Origin: Schistosoma mansoni
Taxonomy: Eukaryota > Platyhelminthes > Trematoda > Strigeidida > Schistosomatidae
DNA: 64,000 bases
Direction of reading: 5' to 3'
NCBI RefSeq assembly: GCF_000237925.1
Contig: NC_031498.1
Location: forward strand, 27,176,963-27,240,962
The translations under genes were made by a program, and so were the position numbers. The notes below the pieces were generated by a model that searched no databases, had not been told where the DNA came from, and saw nothing but the letters and a program-made list of their open reading frames with translations. Positions 10,433-22,317 of this stretch are shown here, one piece after another (within the stretch, counting starts at the first letter, position 1; each line of letters starts with the position of its first letter).

Positions 10433-12274
10433 AATTAAGCAAAATCGAAAAAGAATTATTCCTATTATGAGACCATAAACTTAGTTGTTATGAGCATGAA
10501 TATTCATCAAGAAGACAGATTGTGATTAATAATGTTGGAAAATTGCATGATGTTCTGTTGAAGTGGAGATGAACTGTAATCAGAAGGTGAATAGAAGTTG
10601 ATTGGGGGAAACGTTCTTTACGGAAGTACGTATGATAGATGGTGATGACTCTGTAAAGAGTGAAAGATTAAGACTTGCAAACAAAAATGTTGGATAAGTT
10701 TCTCTTACATACATAACTATGGCTTTTCCAGATGAATTGTAAATGTTCTGTAAATGCTATGAAGATGGAAACCCATCGTCTTTGGCAGCTTTCTACCTAC
10801 CTTGTAGAGGACTTTGAATCCTACATCTACTCTGATAGAATGGATTGTGTTCAAAAGGTGTTCGGATATGGAGCTTCTTACTGACCCATTTACACCTTTT
10901 AGCTAAGCCAGATAACTCCCATGGATTCTCTTGGAAAGAATGCTCACTGAATGAGCTATATACCTAGCTTTGAAGAAAATGAGATGATAAATACACATAG
11001 AAGTAGTCAGATGAAAAAAATTATCTTCTAGTTGGTCCCAGAAATTTCAACGGCGTAATACTACTAGTCACAGGGTCGCTGAGAAAAACGTTCATCTAAG
11101 AGAGACTGGAAATATTCTTGTCATATCCTCTACAGTTTTTTTCTTCATGTCTTTTCGCAGGACTGAATTTCAGGTCCTTATCAAAAAATCTTGGCATAAA
11201 CCCATTTTGACAAGCATTTTTCCAGGACATTTAGTTCATCATCTATAACATCGGGACTTCAAATCTTCGTATTTATGTAGAAAGGTGTATGATCAAATCT
11301 CTCCTTTTAATTTCTTTTCAATAATTTCAAATAATTAGAGCAGAATAAAAGGAAATACCAGTTTAGCCTACAACACTGAATAAACTCCTACTCCTTATGG
11401 GATTTTTATATCTATCACTCAGTATCCCAGTCACTCACTTATTCAAACGACGAGTAAATTCTAATCGGATTGAAATATTTTACAACTTGTAGCCTGGCTG
11501 AGTAAAAACATATCACATATCTATGCTGAAATACCATCTTAAGTTCAAACGGTATATGAGAGAGTATAAACAAGACACGTTACTTGATGATATTGCAACT
11601 TACATGTCCTTATCTGAGCCAGAAGAACAATCTCATATGCACTTACGATTAGTGTATAATAGTAATAGCAATCATTCATCTGAGCTACAAATCTTCTCCA
11701 CCATTTCTTAATACAGTTCAGTCTGGTAATTCAGCCTTTCTACTCATCTTGCTCTTCTCAGTTTTGGTGCTCAATATGAAGTGTATCTCGTCACTGAATC
11801 AGACCTCAGAGCATAACACTATGAATGCACCACACTTTCAAATTAGCTTGACTGATGGCCTTACTAAAGCTTCATCGGAAGGCTTCCAGAACTGCAAAAA
11901 ATTATTTAAGACGACGTTAGCTCTTACTAGTTTTTATTGTGAACTTCATCAATCAAAACCGGAAAATATTTATTATTCCCTTCATATTTCTAAGTACTTA
12001 TATATTGTTGAGATGAAGCCGTGATGTAAGATTATTATTACAAATGAATTTCCTCTAAATATCCTTTCAATCAACTTTGTCTAACTATCACTGCAATTAT
12101 TGAAACATTAACTGATAATTATGGATAATTCTGAATAAAGTTGTACACCAAAGCTAATCATTAAATCTTATGTATGATAAGTAGGAGCTCCTATTGCAAC
12201 AATAAATCACATCATCGAAATATTATGTATCATCTCATTAGTTAATTTCTTTGGAGTCATAAACAGATCTAAGT
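10433..12274. other. Stretch without a supported gene
   Basis: Two plus-strand open frames (11523-11711 and 11749-12024) have no recognisable domain. A short piece near 11685 (GAGCTACAAATCTTCTCCAC) is shared with the repeat at 29216, which suggests decayed repeat sequence rather than exons. Confidence 0.45.
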
Positions 12275-12860
12275 TTTACAACCACTGCAAACCTGGAAGC
12301 ACTAGGAGGCTGGTTTTTGTTTTAGTATGGAATTCAGAAGTGCGCATCCAAGATTCTGCACTCAATAATCGGACGCTTAACCTCTAGACCCCTGAGCCCA
12401 TCGGTATCTAACGGTGTTAATGTCTAGCACCAACCGATCCACGACATTGTCTGAAAACCCTACATGGGTTAGATCCACTGGTCACAGCTTCTCACCAGAA
12501 CTGCTGATACTTCCTCTTGAATTCAGTCACTAGTGAGTACATGATAATTTTCAGAATGAGGTTCTGCAGATCGTTGAACTTCATTGACATCATGAACCAA
12601 TCTAAGTTAGAGGCAGTTACCTACCGAACACGATCGATTATGGTCACTCAGTATCATGGATTGATTGGAGTTAAACATTTCCATAAACGGATACAGGTTC
12701 GGTTCCCTTAAGGTTGAATGTCCGCACACAAGATCGAAGGTCTTGAGTCCGGTTGCTGGTTGTGAGGTTGTAGACAGCCTTGAGTAGTTCCATACAATAA
12801 TGAAACATCCCTCTAATGTATTTAGGTTCTCAATAGTTGTCTAACTTAGATTTGTTCGTG
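12275..12860. repeat. SINE family B, two eroded copies, inverted
   Basis: A minus-strand copy (about 12275-12545) includes the leader complement (CAGTCACTAGTGAG). A plus-strand copy follows at about 12640-12860, with eroded tRNA-like and ribozyme parts. It is the oldest-looking pair; no hammerhead core survives. Confidence 0.55.
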
Positions 12861-13494
12861 ATTTTAATGAAATTCAAATATCTCTACAACCTCATATTGT
12901 AAATAATTTCTAATGAATTAATAGTTGACAAAAGACATAGAAACAATAAGAATAGCAAGCAGACTAACGTTTTTTTTACATACGATGAAGGCTCGTTGAA
13001 TGCTTTACTCTTGAAAATCGGCTTTCAAAGTGTCAATATGTTGTTTTACATTGCTATCAAGTTTGAATTTACTTAATCCATACTTGTACATATTTGTTTC
13101 TTCACATACTACTTAAAAGTATTTAGTAGTTTACTTTATTTTCAACAATTTAAAGAGCTTGTATGCCTATTGATTAGCTTTTAATCAGCTATGCCAAACA
13201 CTAATCCTATCTGTTTTCACTCACATTTGATGTTTCGGTCCTTTTTTCTACATTTATTAGCAAATATTACTCTCTGTATTGCTCTAACTTCATCGTAAAC
13301 TATTCTCTTTTTAAACTGTCTATTTTGGACGGCTTCCTCATTTTTCTACACAATCCAACCTCTTATTGATATATTTTTACGATTTTTATGATCATAATTA
13401 GAACTTCGTGAAATGAAAATAATAAAAGGGAAGACTTTGACTATGTATTACATGTAATATGAGTTCATTGTATTTGTGTTACTACCATACAGGA

Positions 13495-13858
13495 TACTCA
13501 TAAGCTTTTTATTGGCTATACACCTTATCAAATCAGCAACAGCGTTTTATGGGAGAGGACAAACCAGCTTCCAGCTGAAGAGGAAATTAGGAAAAGACGT
13601 TGGAAGTGGATAGGACATACATTAAAGAAATCACCAATGTGCATTACAAGACAAGCCCTAACTTTGAATCCGGAAGGGAAGCGGAAAAGAGGGAGGTCAA
13701 AGAACACACTACGCCTGGAGATTGAAGCAGATATGAAAAGGATGAATGTTAACTGTAAAGAACTGGAACGGATTGCCCAGGGCAGAGTTTGATGGAGAAT
13801 ACTGGTGAGAGACCTATGCTCCTCCACGAGGGATAACAGGCGTAGGTAAGTAATTGAG
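13495..13858 (+). mobile_element. RTE LINE (SR2-like), 3' end fragment
   Basis: The plus strand encodes the C-terminus of an RTE reverse transcriptase polyprotein, with peptides such as [14 protein letters not shown] and [16 protein letters not shown]. Then comes the non-coding end CAGGCGTAGGTAAGTAA, typical of schistosome RTE 3' tails. Everything upstream of the last 120 or so codons is missing, as expected of 5'-truncated LINE insertions. One in-frame stop follows the IAQGRV peptide. Confidence 0.8.
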
Positions 13859-14203
13859 TAACCTTATAAAATTTTGAAATAAATTTCTATGAGAATTCTT
13901 AAGTAAATGATAACTAATCGCACTATGTTTTCTAAACATTCAGTTTAAAGCCCAAACTTTACTAAGTGAATAAAGGACTTCGATCAACTGTGTAAACTGC
14001 AATATGATAATCTGATGAACACATAACAGAAACACATAGAAAATCTAATTTCATCAATTTTCACACACTCGTTAAAGTTTATACGATGTAAGATTAACAG
14101 TTCATCACTTCGTCGACTAATATTTTCAAATCGTTAGTGAATCGATAAACCACGTCAGTCAGTCCCTCAATCACAGATAAAGTACGACTTTTCACAAATG
14201 TAT

Positions 14204-14494
14204 TGTAGTGAACAAGAACACGGGTAGGACAATCGAATGTATTTAAGCACAAATTACAGACTATCTCACTTAATTCTAATAACCATACAGTAAACAGTTA
14301 ATTTGCAAACTATGAATCGATTGTCTCAATCTTGACTGTTTCTTCTGCAAATATCTCTGGTTTCATTGTTCATGCATTTTCTTACCAATCGCGCTTCATT
14401 CCTGTTCTTTCCATATCGATCTTCTGCCAAAATACATTCTATGTCTGACCATCACCATATACTACATATGTGGATATAAGTAGACCACACCACA
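14204..14494 (+). repeat. Solo LTR (TGTAGTG...CACCACA family), 291 bp
   Basis: The ends are TG and CA, flanked by a 4-bp direct repeat, GTAT, at 14200-14203 and 14495-14498. That is the signature of an LTR retrotransposon reduced to a solo LTR. Sister copies lie at 28011, 30815 and 31479. This is a fossil with no coding part. Confidence 0.65.
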
Positions 14495-15197
14495 GTATAT
14501 CTGTCCAAGTCGTTACACTAAGTATGAGGATATATATATATATTAGTGAAAATCATTAGGTTGAAAAATTGAGAAAAGTATACAGTAAACAGATCAGTTC
14601 AACAGTCAGAGACTCCAATGATCGTCACCATTTCTTGGTTTGTCTGTTTCTAGCTTTACCACAACTTTATCGCACTCCACTTCAGACAGAAATGCATTTG
14701 GGCTAGGGCGATATTTAAGCCTGACAAATACATGTACCAAATAACTTAGTTGATAAAGATTTACAGTTTCTTCTGCCAATTTATTGTCTCTACTTAGAAA
14801 TTCACTTTAAATGACGAAATTATTGATTCAGTAGTTCCACTTTGAATACATTCATGATCAGGTAATAGAGACCTTAGGAAGTTTCCTGGTTTCATAGGCT
14901 ACATTTTAAAGGCCTAAAGAGGGTGAATGTAAATTTTACTGATCATATTTACTGTACGATTAAACACATGTACAACATGTTCAGCATGAGATTTTATTTT
15001 TGAAATCATTCATTAGTATCATTGAAACGTGATCATTAAGTGACATCAATTGAAATATCGGAAAGAAAGCGAGAAGAACAAGATTTCTAGAGTAACATGA
15101 ATTCATTACATTTCAAAGTTACTCATTAGATATAAATTGCCTAAAGTTGTATAAGTAACATTAGTACAAAAACAGTAACTAAATTTTTGTCATATTC

Positions 15198-15323
15198 CAA
15201 TGAGTAGAAATATTGTATTTCTGATGTTTCATGACTTAATGTAAGCCACTTCTTCAGAGTAAACTAAAGAGGCGGCTTACATTAAGTCACGAAACATCAG
15301 AAATGTAATTTTTCTACTTATTG
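15198..15323. repeat. Fold-back element, about 50-bp arms
   Basis: The arm at 15198-15247 (with TTCTGATGTTTCATGACTTA) pairs with 15274-15323 (with TAAGTCACGAAACATCAGAA). There are few mismatches, and the spacer is about 26 bp. RNA from either strand would form a long hairpin. I do not recognise the family. Confidence 0.7.
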
Positions 15324-15424
15324 AGACATAACACAAATATATTTAATATTACCACTCTATCATGTGCTCAATTTATTCAAAACTAACATGTCCAAACTGA
15401 TTATTGTTACCTATTAGAACGAAA

Positions 15425-15477
15425 CGTTTTCTATGACGTAACCAACGGAGTCGTTTTCTATGACGTACCAACGGAGT
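15425..15477 (+). repeat. Two-copy tandem repeat, 26-27 bp unit
   Basis: The unit CGTTTTCTATGACGTA plus CCAACGGAGT occurs twice, differing by one base. Each copy holds a TGACGTA palindrome-like core. Confidence 0.8.
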
Positions 15478-16797
15478 TTACTTCGAAACGGTGTAAGAAA
15501 TGAGGATTGACTAGTATTTAAATGTTGAAGATGATGCCATAAAAAGAAGAGGGTGAAGGTATAAATGGTAATGAAAGAGATAATGAATAAAAACGAATTA
15601 TTAGCATCTGAGTGATAACTAAGGCACCTTGTGGACATAAAATTTAAGTCAGCGTCGTGAGTAAATGTCATTAGAATCTATTTTAAGTTATAAAATACAA
15701 TGAAAAGATAATGTAATTGAAAGACGTCAATATATATATATATATTATCATGGCAACGAGAGGTTAACTGCACTTTCTTTCTAGATACGAAGGTCAGGTC
15801 GAAAGACTTTGGTGACAGCGACCTCTCTAAAGCAAATTAAAAGTGGTGTTCGCTACTTTTTATTCTTTTTTAAGTGTCTTTTGTTATGTTCACGTTGTTT
15901 TTACTATTCATCAAATATCTAGTGATCTCGTATTTTTTAACACTTCTTCACTGTATACTATTTTGTCGGTTGAACTAAACCTTCTGGACCTATTAAATAG
16001 GGTTTTCACAAAGTAGCTTAAACAACTAACAGGATAAAGACGATTTCAACTTAGGTACTGACTTATTTAAGTTCCTTTTTGAATATGGTCTTCTTCGTCA
16101 CACCAATGCTCCTTCGTTTTATTTCTACGTCAATGTAGTTAAGGTGATCATGACCTTCATATTCCTATGATCAACTTAATCTTAACAAGTACCTCGTCAA
16201 ACTAGTAAATGGCAATATGAGTTTCAATCACACACGTCAATAGTAAAAGCATAGTGTTGGGAGAAGATTGAACAACTCTCCAATAAACCGAAATAAACTT
16301 CATCCCGTTGTTGTTAGCCAGTCAAAAAGGAATCATTGTGAATGATTAGTTTATGAAAGAAACAAAAATACAACTCTACTATAAAGAACTTACAAAATTA
16401 ATGAATCTATTAATATATTCATGAAGCTTTCCTATCAATAAATAAAAAATACAAACATATAGATTCATTCATATGAATACAGAACATCCATCTCCTTAAA
16501 CCCTCATGAAGATGCTAAATGAATGTTAGAAGTCCTTACATTATTTCTGGCTAATGTTTAAGGACCTAAGACTACGGGTCTTGGGTTTTAGGGTTAGGAA
16601 AAGGATTAAGGGTTTAGAAATAGGATTGTTTTAGATTTTATATAGAATCTATATAAAAAGAATTGAGTGTTTGATATCTAGTTTACAATGACCAAAACTA
16701 ACTTTTCGCTCTAATTTTGAACTCTCTGAATATTACTCGGTTGTTCATTTTACATGATATATGATAGAAGTAATTAGTCTTTGAATTAAGTCCTAAT
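15478..16797. other. Non-coding stretches, 12861-13494, 13859-14203, 14495-15197, 15478-16797
   Basis: AT-rich, with a TATATA run near 15731. At 16571-16625 there is a weak G-rich tract with TTTTAGGGTTAGG. Nothing else is supported. Confidence 0.5.
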
Positions 16798-17078
16798 TAC
16801 TTACTTACGCCTGTTAACACCAAAGGAGCATAGGCCGCCGACCAATATTCTACAACTCATTCTGTCCTGAACCTTCCTTTCTAGTTCTCTCCAATTTTCG
16901 TCCATTCCTCCCGTGTATGTCTCCATTTCTCGGCGTGATGTGTTCTTTGGTCTTTCTCTTCTCCTTTGCCCTTCAGGATTCCATGTGAGAGCTTAATTTG
17001 TGACGCAGTAGGGTGATTTCCTCAATGTGTCTCCTATCCACTTCCAGTGCTTCTTCCTGATTTCTTCATCCGCTAAGT
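16798..17078 (-). mobile_element. RTE LINE, 3' end fragment (divergent subfamily)
   Basis: The minus strand encodes peptides such as NPEGQRRRERPKNTSRREM and ENWRELERKVQDRM. The 3' end has GGTGTTAACAGGCGTAAGTA on that strand. The METY...ERKVQD wording matches the fragment at 26877-27572 rather than those at 13495 and 34525, which points to two RTE subfamilies. One stop is seen before the ALTWNPEG peptide. Confidence 0.75.
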
Positions 17079-18164
17079 AAAATAATATGTGTAGATCATT
17101 GAGTAACAAGTCAATAGTCCTTCTCACCAAAGTAAATTTCCCTTAGATCAAATTCATAGAAATTTGTGTTGTGGACATCCTTGAAATAATCATGAATTAT
17201 GTTTGTATTAAGTCTTAGCTGGTGGTTTCTTCATGATGCCTAACCGAGTCTTTACATAAATATAATTTAATGGCGGTATTTATTAACGAATTAAGGATTT
17301 AAGTATAAGCTGATGATTTTCCAAATGATTGAATCTCCGTAGTAAAAAATGGCTTGTCTTATGATGCATAAAACCGGTTCAAAAATGTTAACAAGTCCAT
17401 TATAGTTAATAATATAACTTGGCACAAATATGTGCTATCTCATGTTTTCATACCATATTGACATAAAAATAGTTAAGAAGTTGGAACTGTGGTAATCACA
17501 ATGAGAAAGATGATACATTCAGAATATGATTAGAAAAGAAGGTATGTTTCAAGAAATACTGGAATTAACTATTCAAGAGAAGATAATGAATGGATGTATT
17601 AGTGATACTATGACCGTTTCAAAGTCATGTCACTTAACATCTTCAATCACTGAAGCCAAAAACAGTGAAAACTCATAGGTAAACGTGAAACTACCATGTA
17701 TATTCAAGTTTTGTTGATTATGCAGTGTCAGGCTCTTAACTTTGACAATCTATTTACTCATTAGCTAATAAAGAATAGAAACATTTCTAGGTCATTTCTA
17801 ACGTCATCATTTTTAGTCTCACCAAAAGTATCCGTATGTGTATCATACTTAAACCAATGTATGGTTCTAATAACTTAAGAAGTTACAACTTTTTTCCTAT
17901 TTGACAATTCTCAGAACAATGATCCGTTATACAGATGTCAATTAATTGTAGTGATTCCTTGGCTTAACTATAAGAATTCTCTGTACAAAATCCTCAATAT
18001 TGCGACAGCTTTTAGTCATATGTATACATGTATGTTTTTTCAACATAATCCTACGGAGACTCATCTTTATTCAAAAGCATTTTCAACTAGTGTTGCTCTT
18101 AGTTCAGTTTTTTTTCAAGAAATAGACTAAATGAATAGTATATGAACAGTCATTATAGTTAACT
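17079..18164. other. Non-coding stretches, 17079-18164 and 18463-20284
   Basis: These contain the listed dispersed repeat and CA run, plus a TCTA microsatellite near 19650-19677 and a GGTTGGTT run near 19942. No gene is seen. Confidence 0.5.
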
Positions 18165-18462
18165 TGTTTGAATTCTCCCATTGTTGTTTAGGACTGCAAC
18201 TGATCAGTCTCTAATTGGCATATGTGCATACTGTGCGTATTGCCTCGATATAGCCTTATTTCACAACCATTGTAAGCAAAGATGGATAGTGGCTAGCAGT
18301 GGAATCCAAGACGCACGTTTCGTCCTATTTGGGACTCGTCAGTTGGATGTATCTGCATCTCGGAGTTGATGTTCACTCTGGGACTAGAACCCAGTACCGT
18401 TCACTTCAAACACCATCTCGTTATCCACTCAGATACTGAGTCCTGATAGCCACTTGTCATTA
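18165..18462 (-). repeat. Sm-alpha-like SINE (family A), near-complete unit
   Basis: On the minus strand it holds the tRNA-like part (complement of GACTAGAACCCAGTACC), the ribozyme, and the link CAATACGCACAGTATGCACA down to GGGAGAATTCAAACAA. It is similar to the array monomers at 35.45 kb, so a full 333-bp unit is almost present. Confidence 0.8.
18296..18356 (-). ncRNA. Hammerhead ribozyme, Sm-alpha type
   Basis: The minus strand reads CTGACGA, stem II GTCC-CAAATA-GGAC, GAAA, stem III ACGTGCGT and GUC. All core residues are present. Stem I has a G-U change (CAACTG side) against CTTGG. Confidence 0.7.
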
Positions 18463-18764
18463 TAGTCAACGTTAGAGCTTTGCTGTAAATAACTTCATGC
18501 TAGATTCTAAACCCCTCAAGAATTCCCATAATAACATCCGGTTCATTAACATAAATCTGTACATTATTGATAAGTAATAATGAAAACAAGGAACTGGTTA
18601 ATCAATATGGTACATTTACCAAGTCAACAATCAATCCATAAAGTATATTACTGTCAAAAATCCATATAGGTCATTTAAAAGCCTCCATTTATTGACATTA
18701 AGACTTCAGATTTTTAACAATCAATCTCCACCAAACATTAGTAAATTACAACTTTATATTTTGA

Positions 18765-18877
18765 TGTAGGTTTATTCTCTGAGCTGAATGGTTTGGTCGT
18801 AGAGCTTTCATCATCCTTCTGAACGACATCATCATCAGCAGCACAAACTTCGGGTAGATGTGAAGTGTTTGAATTTT
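18765..18877 (-). repeat. Dispersed repeat shared with 28946-29275
   Basis: On the minus strand it carries AACACTTCACATCTACCCGA, then GTTTGTGCTGCTGATGATG and ACCAAACCATTCAGCTCAGA. It is the reverse-orientation relative of the stretch at about 29095-29210. The family is not identified; it is possibly a LINE 3' region. Confidence 0.5.
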
Positions 18878-19219
18878 TTTTTAATGTTTATTCAAGAATA
18901 ACAATAATCAACAAAAGTCGAGAAAAAAAACTTCACTTACATTTTATCCACATAGATTATGATGCTTGGACTAACCTGATATAGAGAGCAACTCCATGAC
19001 ATTATGGAACTTCAATAAAATTCGAAGATTTTCATTATTTCCGTCATAAAAGTGCTCTCTCCATCAGAACTAATTCAATAACACATTATCTAATATGTTA
19101 GTCTCTATCATTACAATACCATCTACAATGTAATTCAATCATTTTATATAAGAGATTACATTTTATATGATAATTCTTTGTGAATGTTGTATAAATTGAA
19201 AGATTAGAATTTCATAAAC

Positions 19220-19292
19220 ATATATAGATGCACACACACTCATACACTCACTCACACACACACGCACACACATGCACACACATATATATATA
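19220..19292 (+). repeat. CA-rich microsatellite
   Basis: A run of CACACA with CATACA/CTCA interruptions, followed by TATATA. Confidence 0.85.
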
Positions 19293-20284
19293 AACAAATG
19301 AGTTGATAGAATAGAAACGGACGTTGGTTTGTCTATTTTTTTTAGTTTTTTTTTTCGGTTCCAAATTGTATATGTAAATATCGTAGCACCAAATATGTAA
19401 CTAACTAACTAACATTATCAGTCATGTACATTTGAAATTAGATTCATTTTAATAAAGAGTCGAAATTGTTCGATCATCTTATATAAAGGTGATAGTTTGT
19501 AAGTTACTAAAATGTATGCTTACACATAGATACACACACCCATGTGTGGGTATATGTGTGTAATATACATTTGTGCAAGTATTATGTATGAAACTAAATC
19601 TAGTCATAATTGTACAAAGTTAATATGCACATGACATAGAGTTACCTATATCTATCTATCTCTATCTATCTATATGTATTCGGCCATGTTTTTGAATATT
19701 ATACATTGAACATTGAATAAATAGCACTGCTTTTAAATATTTAATCTACTCTTAAATAAACATTGTAGATAAAACTATTCGTTATATTACTTCATCATTT
19801 TAAGGTTATATGCAAATTAGATAGATATTAGATGAAAAATGATATTCAGAAAGATTTCTGTCCTCATTAAGACAAAATGGACAAATTTATAAGATATGTT
19901 GGTATGTGTAAGTGTGTGCTGTTTGTGTTGTTTGTTTGTTCCGTTGGTTGGTTGGTTGGTTTCGGATATTTTTACTCAGAACTTAGTTACAATGTCAAGA
20001 GTGCTATTCTCTTAGTTGTTCTTACTTATGTATGAAAATTGAAAGAAATTATTCAATTTTTCAATGAGAATTTTTCATTGATGTAAATAATCCAAATTTT
20101 TTTTTCAGTTTTCTGTGTGTATAACCTAAAACACCAAAAAAATGGAATTAAATTTGTGCGGTGTTTTTTGTTGCTAACCGATTAATCAATTCTTATAAAA
20201 TCATGAAAATGTATCTAACATGTAAATTGTATGGTTAAGAGAATAAATTAGTTAAGAAATCTTTGGAAATGATTTTGTTTTAAA

Positions 20285-20605
20285 TAGTTGAGACAATGAA
20301 TCACTTGGACGGCCGTTTCGTTCCATTGTGGGACACCTCAGCAGTACGCATCCACGATCCCGCCTCACGAGATTCTAACCCGAGGCCTACCAGTTTCGCG
20401 CGCGAGCGCTTAACCATTGAACCACTGAGCCGGCATCTAACGGTGTTAATGTTTAAATTCAACCGATCCACGAAATTGAGTGACACATCCACCAATGTCA
20501 TCAGTGAGTTACTATCTCACAACAGACCTGGTTGAACTCCACTGGTCGCTGCTTCTCATTAGAACTTCAGGAAATACCTCTTGGAGCCAGTCACTAGTGA
20601 GCATA
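20285..20605 (-). repeat. SINE family B, 3'-truncated copy
   Basis: On the minus strand it keeps the full leader (complement of CCAGTCACTAGTGAGCAT), the tRNA-like part and the ribozyme region. The 3' end after the ribozyme is missing. A9 of the core has become U (CTGAGGT), so activity is unlikely. Confidence 0.75.
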
Positions 20606-22317
20606 TGTTGTTTTTTTCTTAATTTAAATTGATTCTCATAATTCGGCAAAACAATATCAGTGAAATTCTTGTGATTAAAAGTATTCATTCCCTAGTTTCA
20701 AAGCTCTATTTCAATTCATTTTTCTCCATAGACGATATAATACTTGATAAGGATAGGAAACTATGAATAATATTATGATTGATGAAATTAGGAAGTAACA
20801 TTATACAAGTTTAATTGGGTGGTTCCTTGAAACGATAGAACGATTAGTAAAAATCCCATAGGAAACTATTCAAATATCTTTGATCAATATTGATAAATAC
20901 ATATCCTGGAACATTTTATTCTAATCACTCACAAAACGCTTATTTATCCTGTAAAACCATTATAATGTTTGTGACTTAAGGTAATATCGAGATGATCCGC
21001 ACAGGATACACATGTGCCACTAAGAGACTGATTAATTGCAGTCTTAAACATCAATGTGAAGATTCAAACAAACAATACGAAATGAATTAAAACTTCACCT
21101 TATCGCACAAGCTAATGGCTATTAGAACTGAGTAGCTAAGGGAATAACGCGATGGGATTTGAAGCTAACGGTACTGAGATCGAGTCCCATAGTGCACATC
21201 AACTCTGGAATGCAAGTTAGATTCAGCTGACGAGTCCCATACAGGAAGAAATGAGCGCCCTGGATTCCATTACTAGCCACTATCCATCTTCGCCTATAAA
21301 CATCAATCAAATTTTTAAGCGAACTTTTCAGATCTTTGTTCTAACTAGTATAACTGTGTTTTGAGTAATTTCAGTAAGTTTGAAACTATAAATCGTTAAT
21401 AGTTTCTTCAAAGAAGAATAACTGAAACAGTTGGATAGCAAATCACAGTAAAACATAGAAAATCCTAGACAAACCTTCTTATTAATTAATTCAAGGAATA
21501 CTAAACAGCGAACACTCGTTTCCAATAAATTCATCACCGGAGCCTTTACATTTACAAATCCAAAAAGTGCTATATTACACAGTGGCCAGGATAAAACACA
21601 CATAAATAAATGAATGAAACAGTGTCACATGGTAACATGATGAAATTTAACGAGAAATCGATAGGAATGTGGATATAGCCAATCTAACATCTCTTAAATA
21701 TTTGACTAAGTATTCACATTCTGATTACAGATTATGTAGCTAATATGAAGATAAAAATTCATAAGGGTTGATACATAACGATCTAACAACCCTCATAGTG
21801 AAACGATTTGACAAATGAATCAATATCTTGCATTCTACGTAAACCGAATCCGAATCGTATAGTACTAGCAAAAAGAACTGTACATATTGACATTGATCTC
21901 GTTGATAAAGTGACATTCTTAACTCTGGTGATTACATAATTGAACGTTAGTTTCATCAATAAATAACACATGTCAGTAATCTGATTAAAAATGTCTTGAT
22001 ACTTTGTACGTGTGACCTGTTTGGATTATGTAAACGCCTTGTTAATAGAAGAAATTATACTGATTTCGGCCTCAGACAGACCCATGATTCTATATCGAAA
22101 CCAAACAAAAAGTTTTTATGGTTTTTCATTCACTGAAATGGATGATATAATTATGAAGCTGAAAAAATAAAGTGTAGGGACGAACCAATCAGAATGAAGA
22201 AAATAACATCAACCTAGTAACAAAGATGGCACTATAATTTCATCTTCACAACAATTCTACGAATTTATCGGCAAAGATTTTTGATGTAATGAAAATGTTT
22301 TTTGTAAAATCACTTAC
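20606..22317. other. Non-coding stretches, 20606-21014 and 21306-22317
   Basis: The minus-strand open frames at 21328-21603 and 21783-21971 have no domain. Nothing is supported. Confidence 0.45.
21015..21305 (+). repeat. Sm-alpha-like SINE (family A), eroded copy
   Basis: It has the leader, an eroded tRNA-like part (GAGATCGAGTCCCATAG) and the ribozyme region at 21211-21272. CTGACGA and GAAA persist, but stem II is shortened and the cleavage triplet reads GCC instead of GUC. Confidence 0.7.

Noticed and set aside
16571-16625. Second telomere-like tract
   Set aside because: Only one TTAGGGTTAGG-like unit in a G-rich run; too weak to call.
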